The notes under the pieces were generated by a model. That model made no database searches. It was not told where the DNA came from and worked only from the letters and a program-made list of their open reading frames with translations. Positions 10,472 through 20,237 of a DNA stretch of 27,261 nt are shown here, in pieces (the first letter of the stretch is position 1; each line of letters starts with the position of its first letter). The stretch is taken from NCBI GenBank assembly GCA_034436375.1, contig DAOTVS010000001.1, positions 1 through 27,261 on the forward strand, given 5' to 3'. Source of the DNA: DAOTVS01 sp034436375. Lineage in GTDB: Bacteria > Chloroflexota > Anaerolineae > SpSt-313. Made by a program: the position numbers and the translations under genes.

Positions 10472-12022
10472 TCATAACGGTATATTCCCGTGTTTTTTTT
10501 GCGGCAGCGTCTCGCGCTTGTTCTGCATCATCTCCAGGGCGCTGATCAGCTTGGGCCTGGTCTCGTGGGGCTCGATCACGTCATCCACGTCGCCACGCGA
10601 AGCGGCGACATAGGGGTTGGCAAAGCGCTCACGGTAATCGGCCAGGGACTTGGCGCGCTCCGCTTCCGGATCGGCCGCCGATTCGATCTGCTTGCGGAAG
10701 ATGATGTTGACGGCGCCATCGGGCCCCATAACGGCGATCTCGGCCGAGGGCCAGGCATAGTTGATATCGCCACCCAGGAGCTTCGAGTTCATAACGATAT
10801 AGGCCCCGCCATAAGCCTTGCGTGTGATGACCGTGAGCTTGGGCACGGTCGCCTCGGCATAGGCATAGAGCAGCTTGGCACCATGGCGGATGATACCGCC
10901 ATATTCCTGGTCGGTGCCAGGCAAAAAGCCGGGCACATCCACAAAGGTGACGATGGGAATGTTGTAGCAGTCACAGAAACGCACAAAGCGCGCGCCCTTG
11001 TCGGAAGCGGCGATATCAAGCGCGCCCGCCAGCACTGCCGGCTGGTTCGCCACAATGCCAATGACCCGCCCGTTTAGGCGCGCAAAGCCAACCAGCAGGT
11101 TCTGCGCCCAATCTCTGTGCACCTCGAAAAAGGTGCCGTCATCCACAACATGCCCGATCACTGCACGCATATCGTAGGGCTTGTTGGGCTCATCGGGCAC
11201 CACCTCGTTCAGCTCGGCGTCCATACGGCCGGGGTTATCCTTGGGCGGCCTGTAGGGCGGGTCCTCCAGGTTGTTCGCCGGGAGATAACTGAGCAGCGTG
11301 CGCACGTCCGCCAGGCAGGCCTCCTCGCTAGGCTCGGCAAACTGGGTCACGCCGCTGCGGGTGGCGTGGATCATGGCCCCACCGAGCTGCTCCGACGAAA
11401 CCTCCTCGTGGGTGGTCGCGCGCACCACCTCGGGCCCGGTGATGAACATGTAGCTCGTGCCCTCGACCATAAAGATGAAATCGGTCAGGGCCGGCGAGTA
11501 GACGGCGCCGCCAGCGCAGGGGCCCATGATGACGGAAATCTGCGGCACCACGCCCGAGGCCCGCACATTGCGGAAAAAGATGCTGGCATAGCCATCGAGA
11601 GAGAACACTCCCTCCTGGATACGGGCGCCGCCCGAATCGTTCAGGGCAATCAGCGGGGCGCCGTTCTTCATCGCCAGGTCCTGCAGCTTGCAGATCTTGG
11701 CCGCCTGTGCCTCACCCAGCGAGCCGCCCATGACAGTGAAATCCTGAGCGTAGACATAGACCAGGCGCCCATCAACCGCGCCATACCCGCCGACAACGCC
11801 GTCGCCCAGGGGATGGGATTTTTCCATACCCAGGCCGATAGCGCGGTGAGTGACCAGGGCATCGATCTCCTGGAACGAGCCCGGATCGAGGAGCATCTCC
11901 AGGCGCTCGCGGGCCGTATGCTTGCCTGCCTCATGCTGGCGAGCAATGCGCTCGGCGCCGCCGCCCTGGGCCGCCTCTTCTTTCATGCGTCGCAATTGCG
12001 TGATCTTGGGATCGCTGGTCAT
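10472..12022 (-). CDS. mmdA: Acyl-CoA carboxyltransferase (methylmalonyl-CoA decarboxylase alpha / propionyl-CoA carboxylase beta / transcarboxylase 12S type)
   Basis: The enzyme transfers a carboxyl group between biotin and an acyl-CoA, most likely methylmalonyl-CoA/propionyl-CoA. The 516-residue protein has both crotonase-like halves: SGGARIQEG at residues 130-138 and GPCAGGAVYSPALTDF at 167-182 in the N-terminal half, and PGFLPGTDQEYGGIIRHGAKLLYAY with RKAYGGAYIVM in the C-terminal half. It ends in the family-typical KKHGNIPL. ATG at 12022 is chosen because GAGGAG lies 4 bases upstream; a TTG 4 codons earlier overlaps that site. An A8 tract lies near the 3' end but the zero frame gives the normal C-terminus. 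The gene heads the pump module on this strand; a 200-bp repeat separates it from oadA. Confidence 0.93.
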   Translation of the reverse strand: MTSDPKITQLRRMKEEAAQGGGAERIARQHEAGKHTARERLEMLLDPGSFQEIDALVTHRAIGLGMEKSHPLGDGVVGGYGAVDGRLVYVYAQDFTVMGGSLGEAQAAKICKLQDLAMKNGAPLIALNDSGGARIQEGVFSLDGYASIFFRNVRASGVVPQISVIMGPCAGGAVYSPALTDFIFMVEGTSYMFITGPEVVRATTHEEVSSEQLGGAMIHATRSGVTQFAEPSEEACLADVRTLLSYLPANNLEDPPYRPPKDNPGRMDAELNEVVPDEPNKPYDMRAVIGHVVDDGTFFEVHRDWAQNLLVGFARLNGRVIGIVANQPAVLAGALDIAASDKGARFVRFCDCYNIPIVTFVDVPGFLPGTDQEYGGIIRHGAKLLYAYAEATVPKLTVITRKAYGGAYIVMNSKLLGGDINYAWPSAEIAVMGPDGAVNIIFRKQIESAADPEAERAKSLADYRERFANPYVAASRGDVDDVIEPHETRPKLISALEMMQNKRETLPQKKHGNIPL

Positions 12023-12055
12023 GGCACTCCTCAAATCGATATCGTAATGCCAGAC

Positions 12056-12081
12056 CTGACAGGGTTTCCAAAACCTGTCAG
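12056..12081 (-). terminator. Short palindromic hairpin between the dCMP deaminase gene and mmdA (repeat family B)
   Basis: Arms at 12056-12067 (CTGACAGGGTTT) and 12070-12081 (AAAACCTGTCAG) form a 12-bp stem with a single imperfect pair and a 2-base turn. Each arm carries CCTGTCAG or its complement. It lies just past the stop of the dCMP deaminase gene and in the leader of mmdA, so it may end one unit or attenuate the next. The shape resembles a short dispersed palindrome more than a U-tract terminator. Confidence 0.5.
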
Positions 12082-12089
12082 CTCCGGTG

Positions 12090-12548
12090 TCAGGACGTTT
12101 CGGGCTGCCACAGTTCTAGCTGTACACCCGCCTCGGCCAGGAAGTTGCGCGCCAGCTGGTCGGGAAAGGACTGGCCGCAGACAACGCGCTCGATGCCCGC
12201 GTTGATGATCATCTTGGCGCAGGTGATGCAGGGCTGATGAGTGACGTAGATCGTGCCCCCCGAAACCGAGATGCCGTGCAGCGCCGCCTGGATGATGGCG
12301 TTCTGCTCGGCATGCAGGCCACGGCAGATCTCATAGCGTTGGCCAGAGGGAATACCCATCTGCTCGCGCAGGCAGCCTGTCTCTTCACAATGGGCGAGCC
12401 CGCGCGGCGCGCCGTTGTAGCCGGTGGCCAGGATGCGCTTATCCAGCACGATCACGGCGCCCACATGGCGGCGCAGACAGGTGGAGCGAGTAGCCACCCG
12501 CTGGGTGATATCCATGAAATAGTCATCCCACGAGGGGCGATGAGTCAT
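12090..12548 (-). CDS. dCMP deaminase (ComEB/DCD family)
   Basis: The enzyme deaminates dCMP to dUMP, the substrate of thymidylate synthase. The 152-residue protein starts with the family pattern RPSWDDYFMDI, then STCLRRHVGAVIV and ATGYNGAPRG. The zinc site is visible as HAEQNAI (His79, Glu81 as proton shuttle) and PCITC (Cys107, Cys110). The start ATG overlaps the thyX stop as ATGA, indicating translational coupling. With ThyX it forms two consecutive steps to dTMP. Confidence 0.94.
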   Translation of the reverse strand: MTHRPSWDDYFMDITQRVATRSTCLRRHVGAVIVLDKRILATGYNGAPRGLAHCEETGCLREQMGIPSGQRYEICRGLHAEQNAIIQAALHGISVSGGTIYVTHQPCITCAKMIINAGIERVVCGQSFPDQLARNFLAEAGVQLELWQPETS

Positions 12549-13228
12549 ACCAATGCCTCCCCTTCACCGGCCAGCGGCCTCCAGACCTCTTCGGCAAAGG
12601 CCGCCGCCGTGATGGGCATCACCTCTCGCCAAAGGCGAAAGGCCGCCAACGCATACTGCCGGTGCTCCCACTGCGCCGCCTTGTCGGCCCGCTTGGAAAG
12701 CCAGTTCATGAACGACCAGGCGTTCACCGTCCAGATGAACTCGGTATAGACGCCCGTGCCCAATACCGCCCGCGCCTGCTCCTTGCGCCAGCCCTCGGCC
12801 ACCAGCCGCTCATAGAGATCGAAAGAAGCCTCCATGTGCGCCCGGTAGGCTTCGATATCGGGCAGGCCGGAAGGGACGTAGTAGCTGCGCTCGGCGGTGC
12901 AATATCTTAGCGACTTTTCATTAAACGTACATATCCGGTGCCGCATCCACTGTCGGGCCACAAAGATAGGGCAGCGAACGTACCAGCGCATGACGGCGTG
13001 CTCAAAGATCGTGTTAACCGAGGGCTTGCGTCGCAACTCACTGCGGATCAGGCGCACATCGGCCTCCGGCGACTTGGACGTGGATTGGTAGCAGATGCGC
13101 GCCCCGCGAACGACGGCAGCATCGCCGCCCATCCAATCCTCGAGCGCGATAAAGCCCTGGTCCAGGACGGGCACCCGGCGCTCTCGCCCTCCTGCTTCGT
13201 TTGTCAGTGTCTTGCCCTGGTCTGTCAC
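12545..13228 (-). CDS. thyX: Flavin-dependent thymidylate synthase ThyX
   Basis: ThyX makes dTMP from dUMP using methylenetetrahydrofolate, FAD and NAD(P)H. The protein carries the diagnostic RHRX7S motif (residues 96-106 if the start is the GTG at 13228, reading RHRICTFNEKS), followed by RY. Other conserved parts are VLDQGFIALEDWMGGDAAVVRGARICY near the N-terminus and the C-terminal AQWEHRQYALAAFRLW. The GTG at 13228 is preferred because AAGGGGG lies about 8 bases upstream; an in-frame TTG at 13252 lacks a site, and a later GTG just before PVLDQGF is also possible. The gene lies close behind the MFS gene and overlaps the dCMP deaminase gene by 4 bases. No ThyA is seen in the window. Confidence 0.95.
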   Translation of the reverse strand: MTDQGKTLTNEAGGRERRVPVLDQGFIALEDWMGGDAAVVRGARICYQSTSKSPEADVRLIRSELRRKPSVNTIFEHAVMRWYVRCPIFVARQWMRHRICTFNEKSLRYCTAERSYYVPSGLPDIEAYRAHMEASFDLYERLVAEGWRKEQARAVLGTGVYTEFIWTVNAWSFMNWLSKRADKAAQWEHRQYALAAFRLWREVMPITAAAFAEEVWRPLAGEGEALV

Positions 13229-13290
13229 TTTAAGAACCCCCTTGGGCTGCAATAGTCACGGCAGAACGACGCGGCAGGGATGATTCAGAC

Positions 13291-14601
13291 TCATCGCCGC
13301 GGCGCAGGTCGACCGATTCTACCAGAAACGAGGCCTTTTTTCCAGTTCATCTGGCCCTGGCTCCACAACCACAGCACAAAGAGCCCCGTCATGCCCCAAC
13401 GCACCAGGGTGGAGAGGAGAAGGGCGGTGTGGATGCCTACACTATCGGCCAGGGTCGTGCCGAAGAGAGGGGCAATGAATGCGGCGGCATTGATCGCCGC
13501 ATTGTAGAGGCCAATGTAGGCCGGTCGGCCTTCTTCAGGGCAGAGTTCCATCAACAGGTTGAACTGCCCGATAGTATAGGGCGGGTTGAACAGCCCGCTG
13601 ATCGTAGCGACCGGCAGCAGGGCCTCCGGCCGGCGCGCGAGGGCCGTGCAGATCGGGTAGAGGGACCAGCCCAGGCTGCCGATGATGACCAGCATCCCAT
13701 TGCTGATCCGCGGCGCGCGCCGGCCCCACCAAGGGGCAGAGAAGACAACAGTACCTACCTCAATGGTGCTGATGAGGCCGATGATGGTATCCGATGAGTG
13801 CATGGTCCGCACACGGTAGATGGTGTAGAGGGCCGATGGCATGGAGAGGCCAAAGTTGATGGCAACGAAGGCGAGCACAAAGAGCACAAAATGCCGGTTG
13901 CTGAGGATGGTGCGCCAGGGCACCGTGGGGCGGGGTGTGGTCGTCTGCACCGACTCTTCCCCCGCATAGCGGATGCGCGCCAGGTTGATGAGGCTAAGCA
14001 TCGAGGCGGCAAAGCCGATCAGAAAAGCACCCTGGTAGTTGATGGGGAAGGGGAAAAGGTCCAGCAGGCGCCCCGTGGCCAGGGCCGTTACGGTCGTCGT
14101 GAAGGAGAGGAGCATATTGCGCGTGTTGACCACTGTGGCCCGGCGGTGCGGCGCCACTACATCGGCCATCATGGAGGTAAAGCCGATATTGGCGACAGTG
14201 CCGGGCACGGCCATCAGCACCACGAGGGCGACCAGGGCCTGAGGCCGCCACAGGTGCAGCAACCAGGGCAGGATGGCCGTCACCAGATAGCCCAGGCGGG
14301 TCAAGAGAAACGCCATGAGCATGATGGGCAGGCGGCGCCGCTGCCGCTCTACCATGCGCGCTGCCGGGAGCTGCCAAAAGATGCCGATCAGGGCAGGCAG
14401 GGAAACGAGCAGCCCCAGCAGTTGGTTAGAGGCGCCCAGGCGCACGGCAAAGACACCGGTAAAGGTGCCGGCGATGGCGTTTGTGATCCCCATCCAGGCC
14501 ACTTCGCGGTACAGCAAGCGATAGTTAGGCTCTTCGGGCCTCAGAGGTGTAGAGGCCTGGCGCCAGGCGCGCCCTAGCTGCACACGGAGGCTGGCTGACA
14601 C
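13291..14601 (-). CDS. Major facilitator superfamily transporter
   Basis: This 436-residue protein has about 12 predicted membrane segments in two halves, joined by a loop near residues 220-235 (EESVQTTTPRPTVPWR). The first half has the charged cytoplasmic loop MVERQRRRLP between TM2 and TM3, as in MFS permeases. No sequence feature identifies the substrate. GTG at 14601 lies 4 bases after the stop of the HIT-protein gene, so both are in one transcript that likely continues into thyX. A link to nucleotides or drugs could be imagined from the neighbours but is not shown by the sequence. Confidence 0.88.
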   Translation of the reverse strand: MSASLRVQLGRAWRQASTPLRPEEPNYRLLYREVAWMGITNAIAGTFTGVFAVRLGASNQLLGLLVSLPALIGIFWQLPAARMVERQRRRLPIMLMAFLLTRLGYLVTAILPWLLHLWRPQALVALVVLMAVPGTVANIGFTSMMADVVAPHRRATVVNTRNMLLSFTTTVTALATGRLLDLFPFPINYQGAFLIGFAASMLSLINLARIRYAGEESVQTTTPRPTVPWRTILSNRHFVLFVLAFVAINFGLSMPSALYTIYRVRTMHSSDTIIGLISTIEVGTVVFSAPWWGRRAPRISNGMLVIIGSLGWSLYPICTALARRPEALLPVATISGLFNPPYTIGQFNLLMELCPEEGRPAYIGLYNAAINAAAFIAPLFGTTLADSVGIHTALLLSTLVRWGMTGLFVLWLWSQGQMNWKKGLVSGRIGRPAPRR

Positions 14602-14605
14602 GAGG

Positions 14606-15088
14606 TTATTCGGCCTCCAGCGCTGCCCTCACCTTACGATAGGTGTCGGCCAACAGCTCGGGCACGACGCGTACGTCGGCGAGCACCGGCATAAAGTTGG
14701 TATCGCCCTCCCAGCGCGGTACGACGTGTATGTGCACATGGTCGGCGATGCCAGCGCCGGCCGCGTGGCCCAGGTTGGCGCCGATGTTGAACGCCTCTGG
14801 CGACATAGCGCGGCGCAGGGCGGCCAGAGAACGGTTGACCAGGAGCATCATCTCGGTGAGCGTCTCTGGGGGGAGGCACTCGGTCGTGGCCACATGCTCA
14901 TAGGGAATGACCATCAGGTGACCGGCGTTGTAGGGATAGCGGTTGAGCATGATAAACGCCCGCTCGCCCCGCCAGGCAATGAGATTTTCCGCGTCGCGGT
15001 TCTGCGCCAATGTCAGGCAGAAAACGCACCCGTGCGGGCGTTCATCAGTGAGGTATTGCATCCGCCAGGGAGACCAAAGGCGTGTCAT
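14606..15088 (-). CDS. HIT-family hydrolase/phosphorylase (Ap4A-type)
   Basis: HIT proteins hydrolyse or transfer nucleotidyl groups from substrates such as Ap4A or AMP conjugates. The 160-residue protein starts with LWSPWRMQYL and GCVFC (Cys21, Cys24), the pattern of the Ap4A phosphorylase-like branch. NRYPYNAGHLMVIPYEH follows, and the active-site histidine triad HVHIHVVPRW has His117, His119 and His121. The ATG at 15088 follows a well-formed promoter. It is the first gene of a likely HIT-MFS-thyX-dCMP deaminase unit. Substrate is not determined. Confidence 0.92.
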   Translation of the reverse strand: MTRLWSPWRMQYLTDERPHGCVFCLTLAQNRDAENLIAWRGERAFIMLNRYPYNAGHLMVIPYEHVATTECLPPETLTEMMLLVNRSLAALRRAMSPEAFNIGANLGHAAGAGIADHVHIHVVPRWEGDTNFMPVLADVRVVPELLADTYRKVRAALEAE

Positions 15089-15141
15089 GCTGTCCTGCTT
15101 TCACTGCGTGGTGTAGGGGGTAGACCTGCGGTGCTGACTCG

Positions 15142-15170
15142 ATTGTACCAGAAACCCAGCGGAGTGACAA
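15142..15170 (-). promoter_or_regulatory. Sigma70-type promoter of the HIT-protein operon
   Basis: TTGTCA (15165-15170) and TACAAT (15142-15147) on the minus strand are separated by 17 bases, and TGG precedes the -10 box. It lies about 54 bases ahead of the HIT-protein start. Confidence 0.75.
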
Positions 15171-15190
15171 GACAGGTGCGCGGACTGGAC

Positions 15191-15307
15191 AGGATTAACA
15201 GGATTTACAGGATTGGAGTGATCTGATGCACTCCGTCTGTTGGCCCTGACTAGGTCCGTTCAGACTCCATCTTGACCATGATACCCCTAATCCTGTAAAT
15301 CCTATCC
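15191..15307. repeat. Intergenic inverted-repeat element, family C (AGGATTTACAGGATT units)
   Basis: A perfect 15-bp inverted repeat (15200-15214 and 15289-15303) is embedded in longer imperfect arms made of AGGATT-containing units. The centre holds a small hairpin, GGAGTG...CACTCC. The right arm supplies the TAG stop codon of the DUF2344 gene. The element fills the space between that gene's end and the HIT-operon promoter. Confidence 0.7.
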
Positions 15308-15981
15308 GACCGTCCTCCCCTCGGCGAGCACGAGCCCCGTGCGCACGGCGCGCGTGGCCAGCGGCTCTATCCCCAGCGCGGCGACCACATCATCGGGCCG
15401 CGCGGCGCCGCTGGGGCCATGGACCAGGCGCAGGGCCAGCAGCAGCTCGCCGCCGTGCTGCACCAGCTCCGCCGCCAGGATGCGCGGGCGCAAGTCAAAG
15501 GTGCTTGCCTTATCCTGTCGCAGGCGGGTAAAGGGCAGGCTCTCGGCCGCCAATAAGCCCTCCACGCGCAGAGCGAGATCGGCGGGCGGCGGCTCCAAAA
15601 AGCGCACGGTATAGTCGGCCGCGGTGACCAGCGAGGGCAGAGGCGGCGCATTGAGCGGAATCTCGTCCACGCTGTGTACGGTGAACCCAGGGTGCAGCTC
15701 AGAGGGCAGGCGCCGGCTCAGCTCGTGCGGGTCAACCCAGGCATCGAAGAAAAGGTCCAACAGCTCGCGTTGACCGCAGACGCCCACGGCCAGCGGCGTC
15801 GCGACCGAGATGCGCGGGTGCGGGTTGAAGCCGTGGCTGTAAGCGAGGGGCAGCCCCAGGCGACGCAGGGCGCGCACCCAGGCCCGCGTTTGATCCAGGT
15901 GTGAGACGTAGCAGGCGGCGCCGTGCACGGAAAAGGTGACGCGCAGCCGAGATACCGGGTTGGGTTGATCGGCGTGCGGGC

Positions 15982-15991
<10 letters not shown>
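15302..15991 (-). CDS. DUF2344 / radical-SAM-linked protein (TIGR03936 type)
   Basis: The 229-residue protein matches the pattern of the family found next to, or fused with, a TIGR03960-type radical SAM protein: LRVTFSVHGAACYVSHLDQTRAWVRALRRLGLPLAYSHGFNPHPRISVATPLAVGV. The biochemical role of this pair is not established. ATG at 15991 is chosen because GGGGG lies 7 bases upstream; the start lies inside the 3' end of the radical SAM gene (10-base overlap), so the two are coupled. The stop codon TAG lies in the family C repeat, and the last few residues may reflect that junction. Confidence 0.88.
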
Positions 15992-17835
<1,844 letters not shown>

Positions 17836-17900
17836 TTGCTTGCTCCTAATGAATTCCCGCCAGCGATCAACTTCCCCGACAGTGCAGGGCCTTCTGCGGG

Positions 17901-17990
17901 AAACCCAAAGCCACTTAAGGAACACCAAACCAGAGATCTTATACTTTGTGGTCCTTCGTGTTCTTTGTGGCTTGGTGGTTACGCGCTCTC
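17901..17990. repeat. Intergenic inverted-repeat element, family D copy 2
   Basis: The right part (about 17943-17981) holds CTTTGTGG, CCTTCGTGTTCTTTGTGG and CTTGGTGGTT. The left part (about 17901-17931) is an imperfect inverted copy with shared AAGCCAC and GAACAC blocks. Read on the minus strand it aligns over about 50 bases with the element at 8317-8397. The stop codon TAA of the yjbQ gene lies at the edge of the repeat. The element occupies most of the gap between the radical SAM gene and yjbQ. Confidence 0.7.
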
Positions 17991-18392
17991 TGTTGATGGC
18001 TGACAGCTTATATGAACCCGCCGCGTGCGCGGGCCGTCGAATTCGGCCAGGTAGATACCCTGCCAGGTACCGAGCACGAGTGACCCCTCGTGAATAATCA
18101 GCGTCTGGCTCGTGCCGACCAGGCTGGCCTTGATGTGCGCCGGCGAGTTGCCCTCAGCGTGGCGGTAGGGCCCGCTCCGCGGTACGATGCGCTCGAGTGC
18201 GCCCAGGATATCCGCCGCCACGCTCGGGTCGGCGTTCTCGTTGATCAGCACGCCTGCCGTCGTGTGCGGCACATAGACCAGGCAGGTCCCCTCGCGCACA
18301 CCACTCTGGCGCACGGCCTGCTGCACGCGGTCGGTAATCTCCTCCAGGCTCGCTTCGCGCCGGGTGCTGATGGATAGCGTCGTCAGAGCCAT
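17979..18392 (-). CDS. yjbQ: YjbQ-family protein (UPF0047)
   Basis: The 137-residue protein has the conserved YjbQ blocks: CLVYVPHTTAGVLINENADP, YRHAEGNSPAHIKASLVG and GTWQGIYLAEFDGPR. Histidines in the HTT and YRHAEGNSPAH blocks are thought to form a metal-binding or catalytic pocket. The Escherichia coli member has weak thiamine-phosphate synthase activity, but the physiological role is unclear. ATG at 18392 is chosen because AGGAGGAGG lies upstream; the frame is open further but leads through the promoter. The last residues (CQPSTESA) and the TAA stop border on an intergenic repeat. It has its own promoter. Confidence 0.93.
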   Translation of the reverse strand: MALTTLSISTRREASLEEITDRVQQAVRQSGVREGTCLVYVPHTTAGVLINENADPSVAADILGALERIVPRSGPYRHAEGNSPAHIKASLVGTSQTLIIHEGSLVLGTWQGIYLAEFDGPRTRRVHISCQPSTESA

Positions 18393-18432
18393 GGGCTCGC
18401 CTCCTCCTGTGGCATCTTGCAGCCGGTGCTCC

Positions 18433-18461
18433 ATTGTACTTGGGAGGGGCGCTTGGTGCAA
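18433..18461 (-). promoter_or_regulatory. Sigma70-type promoter of yjbQ
   Basis: TTGCAC (18456-18461) and TACAAT (18433-18438) on the minus strand are 17 bases apart, about 40 bases ahead of the yjbQ start. Confidence 0.7.
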
Positions 18462-18492
18462 GCGGTTTGACCACCTAATACGAAAACGGGGG

Positions 18493-18561
18493 CTCAACGC
18501 GAAGGCGAAGGGCGCCAAGATGATTGAAAGGCCTTTGCGTGCTTCGCTACTTGGCGGTGAA
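18493..18561. repeat. Intergenic inverted-repeat element, family E
   Basis: Left arm 18493-18519 (CTCAACGCGAAGGCGAAGGG and onward to CCAAG) and right arm 18532-18561 are imperfect inverted copies. Both arms, read in the same sense, contain TCAmCGC, AAG, CGAAG, CGC and AAG blocks. It lies in the divergent gap between the yjbQ and lpd promoters. The remaining part of this 405-base gap (about 18562-18725) shows no gene; a weak GGGCTT/AAGCCC pair surrounds the A/T-rich patch near 18680. Confidence 0.5.
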
Positions 18562-18725
18562 CTCCGCTTTCACCGTGCGCTGTGTCCAATTGGGCTTTGC
18601 CGACTAACCCCGGTCACGCACACAAACTCACGATACCGGTCCACCGCGCGCCGGGCATGAATATCCTGGAAGGGGCTTTATATTTCAAGCCCGATGGCCT
18701 TGGCCTCGGGTGGCCTGGCTGTCTC

Positions 18726-18754
18726 TTGTCGCCTTGAGGCAGTCATGCTAGAAT
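18726..18754 (+). promoter_or_regulatory. Sigma70-type promoter of the lpd-like gene
   Basis: TTGTCG (18726-18731) and TAGAAT (18749-18754) are separated by 17 bases, with TGC directly before the -10 box (extended -10). Its position rules out an in-frame start at or near 18753 and supports the GTG at 18798. Confidence 0.75.
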
Positions 18755-18797
18755 GGGTCCAATCTATGTTTATTCTCCAAACAGGCGGGGGCGAATC

Positions 18798-20237
18798 GTG
18801 TCGGACAACAAACACTATGATATTGCGGTCATCGGCGGCGGGCCGGGCGGCTATGTGGCTGCCATCCGGGCGGCGCAGCTCGGCGCGCAGGTCGCGCTGA
18901 TCGAGAAGGAGCGCATCGGCGGGATGTGCCTGAACTGGGGCTGCATCCCGACCAAGGCATTGGTGCACCAATCGGACCTCTACGCCGAGATGCGGCGGGC
19001 CGGCGAGTACGGCATTGACGTGGGCGGGCCGGTCAGCGTCAATTTCCCGCGCATGATGGCGCGCAAGAACCAGGTCGTCGAGACCCTGGTGACCGGGGTC
19101 GAGGCGCTGGTCAAAGCCAACAAGGTCGACGTCTACCCCGGTGTGGGCACGGTGCTGGCCCCGGGGCGCGTGCGCGTGACCCCGAGCGTCTACCATCCTG
19201 ACGTGCAGCCTGAGGAGGTATTGGCGCGCAAGCTGATCCTGGCTACGGGCTCGCTGCCGGTGGCTGTGCCCATTCCGGGTCACAGCCTGCCGGGCGTCGT
19301 CAACGCCCGCAGCTTGCTCGATATAAAAGAGTTGCCCCGTGCCCTGGTTGTCATCGGCGCCAGCGTGGTGGGGGTCGAGTTCGCTTCCATCTTTGCCGCC
19401 CTGGGCAGCCAGGTGACGCTCCTCGGCCGGCGCACCTTCTTGAAGGGGGCCGACGAGCAGCTCACCAAGCGCTTCCGGCCGCTGCTGGCCAAACAGGGGA
19501 TCAAGATCGAGATCGGCCTCGAGTTCAGGCAAATCGTGCAGACCGACACAGGCCGCCTGCGTGTGGAGTATGAGCGCGCGGGGCAGGTCCTGGCGGCGGA
19601 GGGCGACCTGGTGCTCAGCTCGACCGGCCACGCGCCCTTTACGGGTGAATTGGGGCTGGAGAATGTGGGGCTGGCGACGGATCGCATCGCCGTCAACGAA
19701 TACCTGGAGACGGCAGTGCCCGGCATCTATGCCATTGGCGACGTGACCGGCGGCATCATGCTGGCGCACCTGGCCTCGCACCAGGGGATCACGGCGGTGC
19801 GCAATGCCCTGGGCGGGCGCGAGGCCATGGACTACCGCGCCGTGCCCAACTGTATCTACACCAACCCCGAGATCGCCGGCGTGGGCCTGACGGAGCGGGA
19901 GGCCAAGGAGCAAGGCATCGAAGTGGTGGTGAGCCGCTTCCCGTTCAACGTCAACGGCCGCGCCCTCGGCATGGGCGCGACCGAGGGCCAGGTGCGCATG
20001 ATCTGCGCGCGTGAGGCGGATGGCAAGGGAGGGGCCGTGCTGGGTGTGCACATCATGGGCCCGCGGGCCAGCGACCTGATCGCCGAGGCCGCGCTGGCCA
20101 TCCAGAACGGGCTCACGGCAGAAGAGATTGCCCGTACGATCCACGCCCACCCCACGCTGCCCGAGGCGCTCATGGAGGCGGCCATGGGCCAGCGCGAGGG
20201 CGCGATACACTATCAGAAGATCGGGCGGGACTCGTAA
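18798..20237 (+). CDS. lpd: Dihydrolipoamide dehydrogenase-like flavoprotein disulfide reductase
   Basis: This enzyme class reoxidises dihydrolipoyl groups of 2-oxoacid dehydrogenase or glycine cleavage complexes with FAD and NAD+. The 479-residue protein has the FAD-binding GGGPGG at about residues 13-18 and the redox disulfide CLNWGC (Cys44, Cys49). A second nucleotide-binding fold (VVIGASVVGVEFAS), a GDVTGG-type FAD site and the C-terminal HPTLPE catalytic pair (His451, Glu456) follow. GTG at 18798 is chosen from the promoter position and the G-rich site upstream; it yields SDNKHYDIAVIGGG. No dehydrogenase E1/E2 genes are adjacent, so the partner complex is unknown. The stop codon TAA falls inside the first unit of a family A repeat. 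Confidence 0.92.
   Translation: MSDNKHYDIAVIGGGPGGYVAAIRAAQLGAQVALIEKERIGGMCLNWGCIPTKALVHQSDLYAEMRRAGEYGIDVGGPVSVNFPRMMARKNQVVETLVTGVEALVKANKVDVYPGVGTVLAPGRVRVTPSVYHPDVQPEEVLARKLILATGSLPVAVPIPGHSLPGVVNARSLLDIKELPRALVVIGASVVGVEFASIFAALGSQVTLLGRRTFLKGADEQLTKRFRPLLAKQGIKIEIGLEFRQIVQTDTGRLRVEYERAGQVLAAEGDLVLSSTGHAPFTGELGLENVGLATDRIAVNEYLETAVPGIYAIGDVTGGIMLAHLASHQGITAVRNALGGREAMDYRAVPNCIYTNPEIAGVGLTEREAKEQGIEVVVSRFPFNVNGRALGMGATEGQVRMICAREADGKGGAVLGVHIMGPRASDLIAEAALAIQNGLTAEEIARTIHAHPTLPEALMEAAMGQREGAIHYQKIGRDS

Noticed and set aside
10493..10500. A8 tract near the 3' end of mmdA as a programmed -1 frameshift site
   Set aside because: The zero frame gives the family-typical KHGNIPL ending; the shifted frame would add only a few unrelated residues.
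13291..14601. Assigning a nucleoside or drug substrate to the MFS transporter from its neighbours
   Set aside because: No residues point to a substrate and operon proximity alone is weak evidence.
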